64,000 nt of DNA from an uncultured Thermoanaerobaculia bacterium (lineage in GTDB: Bacteria; Acidobacteriota; Thermoanaerobaculia; Multivoradales; Multivoraceae): the NCBI GenBank assembly GCA_951812325.1, contig OX638294.1:2520859-2584858 (forward strand), given 5' to 3'. Positions 51,280-62,288 of this stretch are shown here, in pieces. The notes beneath the pieces are model-generated. The model was not told the origin of the DNA and made no database searches. It worked only from the letters and a program-made list of their open reading frames with translations. Numbering within the stretch: the stretch's first letter is position 1; each line of letters begins with the position of its first letter. The position numbers and the translations under genes are program-made.

Positions 51280-51301
51280 GGAAACCGGTCTGCCGGTTTC
51301 C
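51280..51301. terminator. Perfect hairpin between peptidase and SCP2 genes
   Basis: GGAAACCGG and CCGGTTTCC flank a 4-base loop. A second hairpin (ACGGC/GCCGT) follows at about 51313-51325. No T-run on either strand. They lie just past the stop of the minus-strand peptidase gene. The remainder of 51029-51360 shows nothing. Confidence 0.45.
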
Positions 51302-51360
51302 AAGGTCCGGCGGGAAACGGCGTGCCGTTCTCCGCGGGACCGGCAGCTTCCCGGTGGTTG

Positions 51361-53670
51361 CTATGCCGGGCCGAGAAGCGGAACGGGCTCGATGCCGCCG
51401 GCGGGTTCGAAGCCGAGGACCTGGCCGTAGAAGCTCAGCTCGGCTTCCAGCGCGCGAACGATGTTCCCGGCGCGGCGGAAGCCGTGCTGTTCGCCGGCAA
51501 ACAGGAGGTAGGCGACCGGGACGCCCCCGGCACGCAGCGCCTCGACCATGGACTCGGCCTGGTTCGGCGGCACGATCCGGTCTTCCGAGCCCTGGAAGAA
51601 GATGACCGGGCAGGAGAAGCCTTCGCGGGCGGAGAGCGGCGAGCGCTGGTCGTAGAGGTCGCTCCGCTCCGGGTACGGGCCGACCAGCCGGTCGAGGTAG
51701 CGGGACTCGAACTTGTGCGTGTCGCGGGCCAGCGCCGCCAGGTCGGCGACGCCGTAGTGGCTGGCGCCGGCGGCGAAGGTGTCCTTGAACGCGAGCGCGG
51801 CGAGGGTGGTGTAGCCGCCGGCGCTGCCGCCCCGGATGAGCAGCCGGCGGGCGTCGACTTCGCCCCGGGCCGCGAGCGCTTCGGCGGCGGCGGCGCAGTC
51901 CTCGACGTCGACGAGTCCCCAACGGCCGCGCAGGGACTCGCGGTAGGCGCGGCCGTAGCCGGTGCTGCCGCCGTAGTTCACGTCGACCACGGCGAAGCCC
52001 CGGGAAGTCCAGTACTGCACGCCGGTGTCGTACACGTGCTCGGCGGCCGACGTCGGGCCGCCGTGACTCTTGACGATCAGGGGCGGCCTGGCGCCGTCCG
52101 GGGCCCGGGCGTCGTCGTTCTTCGGCGGGTAGAAGAACCCGAAGGCGCGGCGGCCGCCGGTGGAGGGGAAGTCGATCGGACGGCCACGGGAGAGGTAACG
52201 CGAGTCCGGCGCGGGCCCGGTGGCGGCGAGGACCTCGAGCTCGGGAGACGCGGCGGCGAGGTCCTCAGGCTCGAGGGCAGGGCCGGCGGCGGCGAGGTCC
52301 TCGAGATCGGGAAGCGCGGCGGCGGGCCAGGTTGAGCGGCCGGCGGGGAGGGAGAGTCGCACGAGCTCGGCGGGACGGTCGGGGGCGGCGCCCAGGAAGA
52401 GGACGGCGGCGGGACCGGCCGGGCGGACCCAGGTGATGGAGGTGTACGGGGTCGGGATGGGCACGGGTTCACCGGTTCCCGGGTTCGCGCCGGCGCCGGG
52501 CTCGCTGCCGGCAGAGGGGGCGTCGCCGGCGGAGGGGATGAGGAGGAGCCTCCATACGCCCCGCTCGCAGCAGGCGGCGACGATGCCGGAGGCGGTGTGG
52601 GCGTAGGTGGACATGCCGAAGAGCCAGGGAGGGACGCCGAACTCGGCCGCGCAGAGGTGGAGCGGGCGGGCCGGCCACTCGGGCTCGCCGCTTCGCGGCG
52701 GCGCGCCTGATGCCGGCCGGAAGGCCGGCGCGCAGTAGAGGTTCCACCAGCCGGTGCGGTCGGAGATGAAGGTGAGGCGGCCGTGGGCGTCGAAGGCCGG
52801 CTGCTGGACGGCCTCGGGGGCGCCGTCGCCGCCGCCGGCGATCAGTCGTGGGGCAGCCGGCCGCCCGGCGTCGTCGAGGTCGGCGAGCCGGAGTTCGGTG
52901 GCGTCCCAGGGCATGTCCGGGTGGTTCCAGCTCAGCCAGGCGAGCCGGGCGCCGTCGGGCGGCAGCCGCGGCGAGCTGTAGAAATCGGCGCCGGAGACGA
53001 GTTCCGTCGGCGGAAGCGGCTCGGACCGATGGACCGCGTCCGAAGGATCGGCCGCGGCAAGCGGATGGGCGGCATCGGACGAATCGCGTGTGGACGCGGG
53101 CAGGGAGATCGCGACCAGGGCGGCGATCTCTTCGCCGCCGGCGGGGTCGGGGCGCTCCTGGACTGCGATCAGGCGGTGACGGCTACGGTCGTGGACAAGG
53201 TCGGCGTAGCGGGCGCCGTCGGCGGGCGTGAGGGGGATGGGGCTGCCGCCGATGGCGAGGTAGACGCGCTGGTCCCGGAAGTTGACGAAGGCGTGGGGGA
53301 GTTCGCGCGCGCCACAGGGCGGCAGCGGCGCCGTCGTTGCCCCCGTCGTTCTCCGCGGGTCGGAAGCCCCGCGGTCACCGGCCGGCGCATCCGATGAGGA
53401 GAGGAGGCAGAACGCGCCGCCGCCGTACTCGTGGACGCGGCTGCGGACGTCGAAGCCGTCGGGCGTCAGGGTGCGGACTTCTCCGTCGGCGCCCCGGCAG
53501 ACGAGGACGTTGCGCCCGCCTTCCTCCGGCCGCCGCTCGATCCAGCAGAAAGCGTCGTGGCCGGCGGCGGCGATGTCGTCGATGCGGCGGGCGCCCTCCG
53601 CGACCTGCCGCGCCGAAATCGGCGACGCCCAGGCGCCGAAGGGCCTCCTGCCGCGCCCGGCTCGCCCCAC
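51361..53670 (-). CDS. Prolyl-oligopeptidase family (S9) serine peptidase
   Basis: 769-residue peptidase with an N-terminal beta-propeller (starting FGAWASPISARQVAEG) and a C-terminal alpha/beta-hydrolase domain. Active-site features are PLIVKSHGGPTS, the nucleophile in IRGGSAGGYTTL, Asp in GSEDRIVPP and His in GEQHGF. Such enzymes cleave short peptides or acyl-peptides. There is no signal peptide with the chosen start. GTG 53670 overlaps the stop of the VWFA gene (TAGTG), so the two are probably coupled; the longer upstream frame overlaps that gene and looks non-coding. Low-complexity Glu/Ala-rich copies (EDLAAAxPxLE) lie near residue ~480. Confidence 0.88.
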   Translation of the reverse strand: MGRAGRGRRPFGAWASPISARQVAEGARRIDDIAAAGHDAFCWIERRPEEGGRNVLVCRGADGEVRTLTPDGFDVRSRVHEYGGGAFCLLSSSDAPAGDRGASDPRRTTGATTAPLPPCGARELPHAFVNFRDQRVYLAIGGSPIPLTPADGARYADLVHDRSRHRLIAVQERPDPAGGEEIAALVAISLPASTRDSSDAAHPLAAADPSDAVHRSEPLPPTELVSGADFYSSPRLPPDGARLAWLSWNHPDMPWDATELRLADLDDAGRPAAPRLIAGGGDGAPEAVQQPAFDAHGRLTFISDRTGWWNLYCAPAFRPASGAPPRSGEPEWPARPLHLCAAEFGVPPWLFGMSTYAHTASGIVAACCERGVWRLLLIPSAGDAPSAGSEPGAGANPGTGEPVPIPTPYTSITWVRPAGPAAVLFLGAAPDRPAELVRLSLPAGRSTWPAAALPDLEDLAAAGPALEPEDLAAASPELEVLAATGPAPDSRYLSRGRPIDFPSTGGRRAFGFFYPPKNDDARAPDGARPPLIVKSHGGPTSAAEHVYDTGVQYWTSRGFAVVDVNYGGSTGYGRAYRESLRGRWGLVDVEDCAAAAEALAARGEVDARRLLIRGGSAGGYTTLAALAFKDTFAAGASHYGVADLAALARDTHKFESRYLDRLVGPYPERSDLYDQRSPLSAREGFSCPVIFFQGSEDRIVPPNQAESMVEALRAGGVPVAYLLFAGEQHGFRRAGNIVRALEAELSFYGQVLGFEPAGGIEPVPLLGPA

Positions 53671-55421
53671 TACCGCGGGCCGATGTCGCCGCTCGAGGAC
53701 AGGATGGCGCCGGTGAGCGGATCGTAGACGGCGATCACGAAGGCGTGTTCCCGGCGCCGCAGCTCGAGGGTGGTCTGGTAGGTGAAGTACTGGCCGGGCC
53801 GCGGTTCCTGGTTGCCTGCGATGCGGACCTTCTCGACCGGGGTCTCGGAGCGGTTGCCGTCCTTGTCCATCACGGTGACGCGGAACTCCAGCTCGTTCTG
53901 CCATACGCCGGCGACGGGCAGGAGCGTGACTTCGTCGAGCGGGATGGTGACGGCCACAGGCACGAGCATCTTCCCGAGTCGGCGGCGCTGCGGTTTGCCG
54001 AAACGGACGCCGAGAGGCTTGGCGCTGGGGGGGTTGCCGAACAGCAGCGAGCTTTCGACCATCATCGTGACCTCGGCGCCTCGGGACATGTCCACGAAGC
54101 CCTCGCGCGAGCGCACGCGGTAGTCCGGATGGCCCACCAGCCGCACCTCGACGTCGTGCGCGGCGTCGTCCTCGCGGCGCTGCGGCTCGAAGCCCAGCCA
54201 GTAGTACGAGCGGGTGTCCGCCACAGCGTCGGCCAGGGCCGTATCGCGTCCTGAGTTGATCATCGGCAGACCGCCGGTCGCGTGGGCCAGCAGGTGGAGG
54301 GTGTTGTGCTGGAGCAACTCCCGGTCCTGGAACGCGCCGGCGCCCGCGGACGGATCGGCCGCAGAGCTGCTGCTGAACCCCACGGATGCATCCAGCGCGA
54401 ACGTCGGGCGGAATCCCGGCACGTCGACCGGGTAGAGCGTGTAGCCGATCAGGTTCGCGGCGGACACCAGAGGCCCGTAGAGGTCGTCCTGGCTCATGAG
54501 CCGGCTGTCGGACGCGGCGCCGAGGTCCTCCACGCCGATGCCGCCTCCGGCGATCGTGTAGAGCGCCGGCGACCGGGGCCAGCCGCCGGCGAGGAGGAGC
54601 ATCACCTTGCGTCCCGGGCGGTTGGCGAAGCTGCGCAGGGTGGCCACCGCAGCCAGCACGGAGTTCTTCAGCTGGCTCTCCAGGGTCGTGGCGAACCGCA
54701 GCTCCGTGCCGCGCAGGCTGTTGCGCAGCGTCTGCCCGGGCAGTTCGACCCCGGCCTGCTCGACGAACCGGTTGGCCATCGCGTGCAGTTCCGACTGTTC
54801 GGACCGCTCCTGGTCGTTGGTGCGCAGTTCGCCCATCCGCATCAGGCCGTGGGCCCTGCGGCGGCGCGCGCGCTGCAGGGCGTCGGCCAACCGGGTCGGC
54901 GAGTTGGTCCAGGTGGTCAGCATGGTGACCGTCTTGCCGTCGAAGGCGACGGCGGCCACCCCGTCGGCCGGCCCGAGCTGCGCCAGGTCCTTCTCCAGGC
55001 GGTCGAGCACCCGGTCCCGGTCCCGCCCGATCGAGAAGAAGTCGTCGATGAACAGGAGGAAGCTCGTGCCGACCGGCGTGTCCGGATCGAGGTTCGGCAC
55101 GCCCGCCACATCCCCTCCGGCCGTCTCGCGGGCCAGACCCTCCGCGATCTCGGTGAAGTAGTCGATCGGCGTCGGTTCCCCGTCGATCAGGAGTTCGAAG
55201 TCCGAGGCCACGAGACCGTGGACGCGGTTGCCCTGCCTGTCCGTCACGACGACCTCGATGTTCACGACCCGGACGTCGATCACCTCGGAGAACACGGCCG
55301 GCAGGTCGTCCTGTTGGGCTGCTGCTGGCGCGACGGCCGCCGCCAGCGGCATCAGCAGGAGCAGCAGCGCCGCGGCAAGGAGAGTCCGGGGCGCGTCGGA
55401 GGTTCGTCGGAGCTTCGTCAT
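53670..55421 (-). CDS. VWFA-related secreted protein (acidobacterial type) 1
   Basis: 583 residues with a signal peptide ending AVAPAAAQ. The mature N-terminus QQDDLPAVFSEVIDVRVVNIEVVVTDRQG-NRVHGL starts a short beta domain. The VWFA-like domain follows (SFLLFIDDFFSIGRDRDRVLDRLEKDL), with IDD replacing the usual metal-site start. ATGGLPMINSGRD and SYYWLGFEP are typical of the VWFA-related acidobacterial family, and the end is beta-rich. Function unknown; probably periplasmic or surface. ATG 55421 is chosen (TTG 55436 is possible). Stop and peptidase start overlap. Confidence 0.85.
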   Translation of the reverse strand: MTKLRRTSDAPRTLLAAALLLLLMPLAAAVAPAAAQQDDLPAVFSEVIDVRVVNIEVVVTDRQGNRVHGLVASDFELLIDGEPTPIDYFTEIAEGLARETAGGDVAGVPNLDPDTPVGTSFLLFIDDFFSIGRDRDRVLDRLEKDLAQLGPADGVAAVAFDGKTVTMLTTWTNSPTRLADALQRARRRRAHGLMRMGELRTNDQERSEQSELHAMANRFVEQAGVELPGQTLRNSLRGTELRFATTLESQLKNSVLAAVATLRSFANRPGRKVMLLLAGGWPRSPALYTIAGGGIGVEDLGAASDSRLMSQDDLYGPLVSAANLIGYTLYPVDVPGFRPTFALDASVGFSSSSAADPSAGAGAFQDRELLQHNTLHLLAHATGGLPMINSGRDTALADAVADTRSYYWLGFEPQRREDDAAHDVEVRLVGHPDYRVRSREGFVDMSRGAEVTMMVESSLLFGNPPSAKPLGVRFGKPQRRRLGKMLVPVAVTIPLDEVTLLPVAGVWQNELEFRVTVMDKDGNRSETPVEKVRIAGNQEPRPGQYFTYQTTLELRRREHAFVIAVYDPLTGAILSSSGDIGPR

Positions 55422-55594
55422 GGGCTCGGTTTCCAACTCATCTGAGACTGCGTTGCATGGAAGAGTTGTGCAGAAGATTAGCGGATGCAGCGGAGAACCC
55501 GGCCGTTCCAGCGGCCGCGCTCCCGCCGCGAGGTGTTCGCGGTCGGAGTCTCGAGCGACGGCCGGCGCCCGCTGCGAGGCCGCCTGGGCGGCCC

Positions 55595-57424
55595 TTACTT
55601 CGGGCTGAGGCCGCCGGTGGAGGTCAGCACGGCGCCGGTCAGCGGATCGTGGACGGCGATCACGTAGGTGTGCTCACGCCGGCGGAGGCGCAGCTCGGTC
55701 TCGTAGTAGAAGAGCTGCCCGGGGCGCGGCCTCTCGGGGCCGGCGATCCGGATTTTCTCGATCGACACGTCGGCGCGGTTGCCGTTCATGTCCATCGCGG
55801 TGATCCGCACCTCGAGTTCGTTCCGCCACATGCCGCCGACGGGAAGAAGCTCGATCTCGTCGAGCGGTATCGCGACCTCGACGGGCACCGACATCCGGCC
55901 GCGACGGCCACGGACGGGGTCGGAGAAGCGCACCTCGAGCGGCTGCGCCCCGGGTTGACCGCCGAACAGCAGGGCGGCCTCGACGGTCAGCGCGACCTCT
56001 CGCTCGCGCGAGATGTCCACGTATCCCTCGCGGGTCCGGACCCTCAGCTCGTTGTGGCCGACCAGGCGAACCTCGACGTCGTGGAACGCATCGTCCTCGC
56101 GGCGGCTCGGTTCGAAGCCGAGCCAGTAGTACGAGCGCGTGTCCTCGACCACTCTGGCCAGGGCCGCATCCCGCTCGGCGTTGATCATCGGCACACCGCC
56201 GGTCGCATGCGCCAGCAGCTCCAGGGTCCCCTGCAGCATGTCCTCCCGGTTCAGCGAACCCGCAACCACGCTGAGATCGTCCGGTCCCGGGTCGGGGCCC
56301 ACCGACACGGAGGCATCGCCGACGAAGTCCCGGCTGACGCCCGCCAGATCGACAGGGTAGAGCGAGTAGCCGATCAGGTTCGCGGCCGACACCAGGGGGC
56401 CGTACAGCTGGTCCTCACTCATCATGTAGCCGTCCGCTGCCGTGGCGGCGTTGAGCGTGCTCTCGTTCGCGGCCGCGACGGTGAAGAGCGCCGGAGACCG
56501 GGGCCAGCCGCCAGCGAGCAGAAGCATCACCTTGCGGCCGGGCTGGTCGGCGAAACTGCGCATGCTCGCCACCGCGGCCAGCACCGACCGATGCAACTGC
56601 TGCTCCAGGCGTCGCGCGAAGCGGCGTTCCAGACCCGACAGGGAAGATCCCATCACGTCCTTCGACTGGCTGGCGTTCTCCTGTGCGAGCCGGGCGTCCT
56701 CGGCCCTCGCCTGCGTGGTGGCCCGGTCCTCGAACTCTGACGGGGGGGCGATGATCTCCTCCGTTCTCGGTCGCTCACCCGAGAAACCCCGCTCGGCAAC
56801 TGCCGCGAGAATCGCCTCGGCTTCCCGGTCGTCCTCCAGCACCTTCCGTTCGCCGAGTCGCTGGAGACCGTAGGCATCCCGACTGCGCGCCCGGTCGAGC
56901 GCCTCCGCCACCCGGCCCGGCGAGTCCGTCCACGCGGCCAGCGTCTCGATCGTCCTGCCGTCGAAAGCGACGGCGGCCACACGGTCCGACGGGTGCAGGC
57001 GCCGCAGGTCCTCCTCCAGGCCGTCGAGCACCCTGTCCCGGTCACGCCGGATGGAGAACAGGTCGTCGATGAAGACGAGGAAGTTCGTGCCCACCGGTGT
57101 GTTCGGGTCCAGGTTCGGCACCCCGCTTACCGTGGAATCGGCACTCGCCCGCGCCACGCTCTCGTCGATCTCGGTGAAGTAGCTGATCGGCATCCGCTCA
57201 CCGTCGACCAGGAGCTCGAAGTCCGACGCTTCCAGGCCGTGAACGCGATTCCCGTCCCGGTCGGTGACGACGACCTCGATGTTCACGATTCGGACGTCGA
57301 TCACCTCGGAGAAGACCGCCGGCAGGTCGTCCTGCTGAGCGGCGAGCGGCGCCGCGGGCACAAGCGCGACCAGTGCCGTGCAGATCCAGGTGAGCACGAA
57401 GGGTCGCCGCCCGCGAGCCTCCAC
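55595..57424 (-). CDS. VWFA-related secreted protein (acidobacterial type) 2
   Basis: 609 residues from the preferred GTG (MEARGRRPFVLTWICTALVALVPAAPLAAQ signal peptide). The frame is open back to 57568, but that extension is Arg/Asp-rich and precedes the signal. The mature start QQDDLPAVFSEVIDVRIVNIEVVVTDRDG is nearly the same as in the neighbour, so the two genes arose by tandem duplication. An insert of ~50 polar residues (about 245-295) sits in the VWFA domain. Function unknown. The 170-base gap to the neighbour shows no gene. The gap 57425-57738 upstream likewise. Confidence 0.83.
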   Translation of the reverse strand: MEARGRRPFVLTWICTALVALVPAAPLAAQQDDLPAVFSEVIDVRIVNIEVVVTDRDGNRVHGLEASDFELLVDGERMPISYFTEIDESVARASADSTVSGVPNLDPNTPVGTNFLVFIDDLFSIRRDRDRVLDGLEEDLRRLHPSDRVAAVAFDGRTIETLAAWTDSPGRVAEALDRARSRDAYGLQRLGERKVLEDDREAEAILAAVAERGFSGERPRTEEIIAPPSEFEDRATTQARAEDARLAQENASQSKDVMGSSLSGLERRFARRLEQQLHRSVLAAVASMRSFADQPGRKVMLLLAGGWPRSPALFTVAAANESTLNAATAADGYMMSEDQLYGPLVSAANLIGYSLYPVDLAGVSRDFVGDASVSVGPDPGPDDLSVVAGSLNREDMLQGTLELLAHATGGVPMINAERDAALARVVEDTRSYYWLGFEPSRREDDAFHDVEVRLVGHNELRVRTREGYVDISREREVALTVEAALLFGGQPGAQPLEVRFSDPVRGRRGRMSVPVEVAIPLDEIELLPVGGMWRNELEVRITAMDMNGNRADVSIEKIRIAGPERPRPGQLFYYETELRLRRREHTYVIAVHDPLTGAVLTSTGGLSPK

Positions 57425-57738
57425 GCCGGGACCCCGGGCGCCATGTCCATCGTCATCGTGACCCCGGGGCCGGCGGTTGCGGATGCGGCCCGGTTCGAGC
57501 AACCGCGGCCGGCGCCTGCCCATGTCCCACTCGCTCCACATCGTTGCAGGCTCCTTGCGCTTTCGCATCCGCGGTCCTTCCGCTGAAGGAGCATCTCTCG
57601 CCGGGGTTTCGCCGGGGGCGACCCCGACTCAGCCCCGGTTCTTCTCGAGGGGTCGCTTGTCGGTGTCTTCAAACAGTATACGCAGCGAGACGTGCTGGAC
57701 GCCTCGCACCGCGTGCGGACGTTCGTCATCCCGCCGGC

Positions 57739-58872
57739 TCACCACGACAACCAGGCTGCAAGCGCGGCCGCCGTCAACAGCAAGGCCGCGAGCGGTCCGA
57801 TGAGCACGCGCCACAGCGCCGGCGGCGGGTGCTCGCGGGCGAGACGGCGGCGTTGACGGCGGATCCGCGAGATCGCGGATTGCCACTCCGGCTCGGCCGG
57901 GCCGGCGGCGGACCGATCGGTCGCGACCGCCGCCTTGCGGGCCTGCGTGCGGGCGACGCTGTCGACGGGCGGGCGGACGCGCGGGCGGAGATCCGCCTTC
58001 ACCTGGCGGAGGCGGGCGATCACGTCGTCCAGCGCGGCGCGGCGACGATCGGCATCCCGGTCGAGGGCGGCCGCGAATACGGCTTCGAAGGCCTCGGGCG
58101 CGCTGCCGGGAAGGGTTCCGGCAAGGTCCATGGGCTGAACGGCCACGGCGCGCCTCATCGCGCCGTACGTCGTGGCCAGGAAGGGCAGCTCTCCGGTGAC
58201 GAGTTCATGGAGCACGACGCCCAGCGTCCACACGTCGTCCGCGGTGGTGAACGGCGCCGGGGCGCCGGTGAGCGCCGCCTCGGCCCCGTCGACCTGCTCG
58301 GGAGAGAGGTAGGCCGCGGTCCACAGGCTCGGCGTTTCGAACGCCTCGTTGGCCGCCGCCAGCGTCACCGGCCCCCGGCTGGAAGGCGCCAGCAGCTCCA
58401 CCCTGCCGCCGTCCAGCAGCTGGACGTTGGCCGGACGGAGGCCGCCGTGAACCGCGCCGGCCCGATGCAGACCGCGCAGCGAGCGGGCGAGCGCCAAACC
58501 CGTTTCGGCGGCCTGCTCGGGGCTGAGCGGGGAGCGCCGGAGCCGCTGACGAAGCGTTTCGCCGCCGCCCAGGGACCAGGCGAAGAAGGCCGGCGGATCG
58601 AACGACCGATCGACCAGGGGCTCGAAGCCGCATCCGCCGTCCCGGCCGGCGCCGCCGGCGGCCGCCAGGATCTCCGCTCGCTCCGCGGCCGCCTCCAGCT
58701 CCGGCCGCGGAGCATCCTCGGGGAAGTACTCGACCAGCACCCACGATCGGGCGGCGATGTCCTGGGCCCGGTACAGCGGCAACGGCAATTCGCCCGGCAG
58801 GCTCGGCAGCGAACCGTGCACCCGGAAGCGCGAGATGATGTCGCCAACCTGCACGGGCGAGCATGTTGGCAC
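57739..58872 (-). CDS. Membrane-anchored protein-kinase-like protein (probable pseudokinase)
   Basis: 377 residues with a eukaryotic-like kinase fold: LHRAGAVHGGLRPANVQLL in the catalytic-loop position, AYLSPEQVDG in the activation-segment end, DDVWTLGVVLHELVTGELPF, and a C-terminal membrane helix (WRVLIGPLAALLLTAAALAAWL). Key catalytic residues are missing: the HRD Asp region reads HGG, the VAIK Lys is absent (SWVLVEYFPE), and no DFG is found. It is therefore probably a non-catalytic scaffold or sensor. The start is GTG 58872; a GTG a few codons in is possible. It is divergent from the small exported protein gene. Confidence 0.82.
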   Translation of the reverse strand: MPTCSPVQVGDIISRFRVHGSLPSLPGELPLPLYRAQDIAARSWVLVEYFPEDAPRPELEAAAERAEILAAAGGAGRDGGCGFEPLVDRSFDPPAFFAWSLGGGETLRQRLRRSPLSPEQAAETGLALARSLRGLHRAGAVHGGLRPANVQLLDGGRVELLAPSSRGPVTLAAANEAFETPSLWTAAYLSPEQVDGAEAALTGAPAPFTTADDVWTLGVVLHELVTGELPFLATTYGAMRRAVAVQPMDLAGTLPGSAPEAFEAVFAAALDRDADRRRAALDDVIARLRQVKADLRPRVRPPVDSVARTQARKAAVATDRSAAGPAEPEWQSAISRIRRQRRRLAREHPPPALWRVLIGPLAALLLTAAALAAWLSW

Positions 58873-58945
58873 GTCGCCTCTTTCGCTGTGCTACTGTCCG
58901 ATGTTGAAGATCGGATTGTCTGGAAGCAACTCTGGAGGTATGGCA

Positions 58946-59296
58946 ATGAAGAAGGCACTGTTTGCGGTTCTGGCTCTTTCGCTGATGGTCGGTGCACCCG
59001 CGCTGGCCGGGGACACCTGGACCGGCGAGGTCCTCGACATGACCTGCTTCGGCAAGGACAAGAGCAACAAGGGCGCTGCTCACGCCGGCTGCGCTTCGAC
59101 CTGTCTGGGCAACGGCCTCGCGATGGGTCTCCTGGTGGGAGACGAGGTCGTGAAGGTTGACCGCGAAGGTTCAGACGCCGACGCCATCAAGACCCTCGAA
59201 GGTCTCGGCGGCAAGGCCGCCAAGGTCAGCGGCAAGGCAATGAAGGCCGACGACGGCACGGTCACGGTGACCGTCACCGCCGCCGAAGCCGCCTGA
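58946..59296 (+). CDS. Small exported Cys/His protein
   Basis: 116 residues with signal peptide MKKALFAVLALSLMVGAPALAG. The mature part has GEVLDMTCFGKDKSNKGAAH followed by AGCASTC, then GLAMGLLVGDEV and a Lys/Val-rich end. The pattern D-x-x-C...H-x-x-C-x-x-x-C recurs in small exported proteins of Acidobacteriota and Planctomycetes as I recall them; metal binding is possible but unproven. ATG 58946 has GGAGG seven bases upstream. A strong terminator follows, so it is a single-gene unit. Confidence 0.8.
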   Translation: MKKALFAVLALSLMVGAPALAGDTWTGEVLDMTCFGKDKSNKGAAHAGCASTCLGNGLAMGLLVGDEVVKVDREGSDADAIKTLEGLGGKAAKVSGKAMKADDGTVTVTVTAAEAA

Positions 59297-59321
59297 CCCC
59301 ACAGGTCAACGACTGTTGAGA

Positions 59322-59346
59322 AGCGGGCCTCCGGGCCCGCTTTTTT
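59322..59346 (+). terminator. Rho-independent terminator
   Basis: AGCGGGCC-TCCG-GGCCCGCT perfect 8-bp stem followed by TTTTTT, 25 bases after the stop of the small exported protein gene. Confidence 0.9.
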
Positions 59347-59538
59347 GCTGGCGCGCGACGCGGACCACCTCCTGGCGCCAGGCGGCAGGCACGCGGATGA
59401 CACGATGCCGGACGGGTTGGACGGCGGCGTGAATGCGGCACGACTTCCGGCGGCGACGCGTTCGGCCGGGTCTCGTCCTGGGTCGGGACGTTGCCCCGTC
59501 GGCGCCTCCCGGGGGCCGCTGTGCCATAGTCGTGGACC

Positions 59539-61215
<1,677 letters not shown>

Positions 61216-61232
61216 GCGCGGCACACGCCGCG

Positions 61233-62288
61233 TCACGCGCCGGTCGAACGCCGGCACCGCTCTCCGACACCCTCGGTCACGCCGATCGTGCTCTCGAAGG
61301 GGTACCGAACCCCGATGCGCCGGCGGATCTCGTCCATGAGTTCCATCAGGGCGATCGATTCGGCGTGGGGCAGCAGGGGGCTCTCGGTCGCCCCTTCACG
61401 CAGCAGGCGCGCGACCTCCATTGCCTGGTACTCGTAGCCGTTGGCGAGAAAGGGGAACTCCGAGGTCGCGGCGCGGCGGGAGTCGCGGTAGAGGGCCACC
61501 CGCCGGGCGCGCCAGAACTCATCGATCGTGATGCCGCCTTCGGTTCCCAGGATCGCGGCCGTGTGGTCGGTTCGGCGACTGATCGAACATTCGAGATTCG
61601 CCTCGGCGCCGCAAGAGAACCCGAGGACGATGTTGCAGTGCTGGTCGACACCTGTCGGGGCGAGTTCCGCCTCGACCCGGATCTCCGGGGCTTCGCCGCC
61701 GATCAGCGCCTGACCGAACACGAGCGCGGCGAGAGACAACGTGTAGCAGCCGACGTCGAGCAGGCTGCCGCCGGCGAGTTCGGGGGCGTAGAGTCGGCTT
61801 CCCGGATCGAACCCGGCCCGGAAGCCGAAGGAGGCCGCGAGCTTCCGCGGCTCGCCGATCGAGCCGCTGCTCAGCCAGCCCTCGACGCGACGGGTCGCCG
61901 GCAGAAAGCGGCTCCACATGGCCTCCATGAGCAGGCAGCCGCGCGCGCGGGCGACGCCGCACATCGCCCGGGCCTCCGAGGCGTTCACGGTGAGCGGCTT
62001 TTCGCACAGCACCGCCTTGCCCTGCCGCAGGGCCAGCGCCGCGTGCTCGAGGTGGCCGGGGTGGGGCGTGGCGACGTACACGACATCGACCGCCTCGCTG
62101 CTCGCGACCTGCTCGTAGGTACCGACCTCGGCGCCGTAGTTCCGCTCGGCGTTGAAGGCGACCGCGCGGTCGGGGTTGCGGCTGCCGGTGGCGACGATCT
62201 CATGGTCTTCGAGCGCATCGACCGCAGTAGCGAAGGAGCGGGCGATGGCGCCCGGACCGAGGATTCCCCAACGAACACCTGAACTCAT
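61233..62288 (-). CDS. Gfo/Idh/MocA-family oxidoreductase
   Basis: NAD(P)-dependent dehydrogenase of 351 residues. An N-terminal Rossmann fold (VRWGILGPGAIARSFATAV) is followed by VDVVYVATPHPGHLEHA, the catalytic-Lys motif CEKPLTVNASEA, and the C-terminal sheet domain (GGSLLDVGCYTLSLAALVFG). It is closest in pattern to dihydrodiol/aldose dehydrogenases; the sugar substrate is unknown. The start overlaps the upstream gene stop by four bases (ATGA), so it is translated with the radical SAM protein. Confidence 0.9.
   Translation of the reverse strand: MSSGVRWGILGPGAIARSFATAVDALEDHEIVATGSRNPDRAVAFNAERNYGAEVGTYEQVASSEAVDVVYVATPHPGHLEHAALALRQGKAVLCEKPLTVNASEARAMCGVARARGCLLMEAMWSRFLPATRRVEGWLSSGSIGEPRKLAASFGFRAGFDPGSRLYAPELAGGSLLDVGCYTLSLAALVFGQALIGGEAPEIRVEAELAPTGVDQHCNIVLGFSCGAEANLECSISRRTDHTAAILGTEGGITIDEFWRARRVALYRDSRRAATSEFPFLANGYEYQAMEVARLLREGATESPLLPHAESIALMELMDEIRRRIGVRYPFESTIGVTEGVGERCRRSTGA

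Noticed and set aside
53671..53904. N-terminal extension of the S9 peptidase
   Set aside because: It overlaps the conserved end of the VWFA gene in another frame and is Arg/Pro-rich noise; the GTG at 53670 starts just before the conserved FGAWASPIS.
57435..57482. Resemblance of the region before VWFA gene 2 to the AGPGVTMTM segment of the P family
   Set aside because: Only about 40 bases match, with several differences and no flanking homology; chance or minor conversion cannot be told apart.
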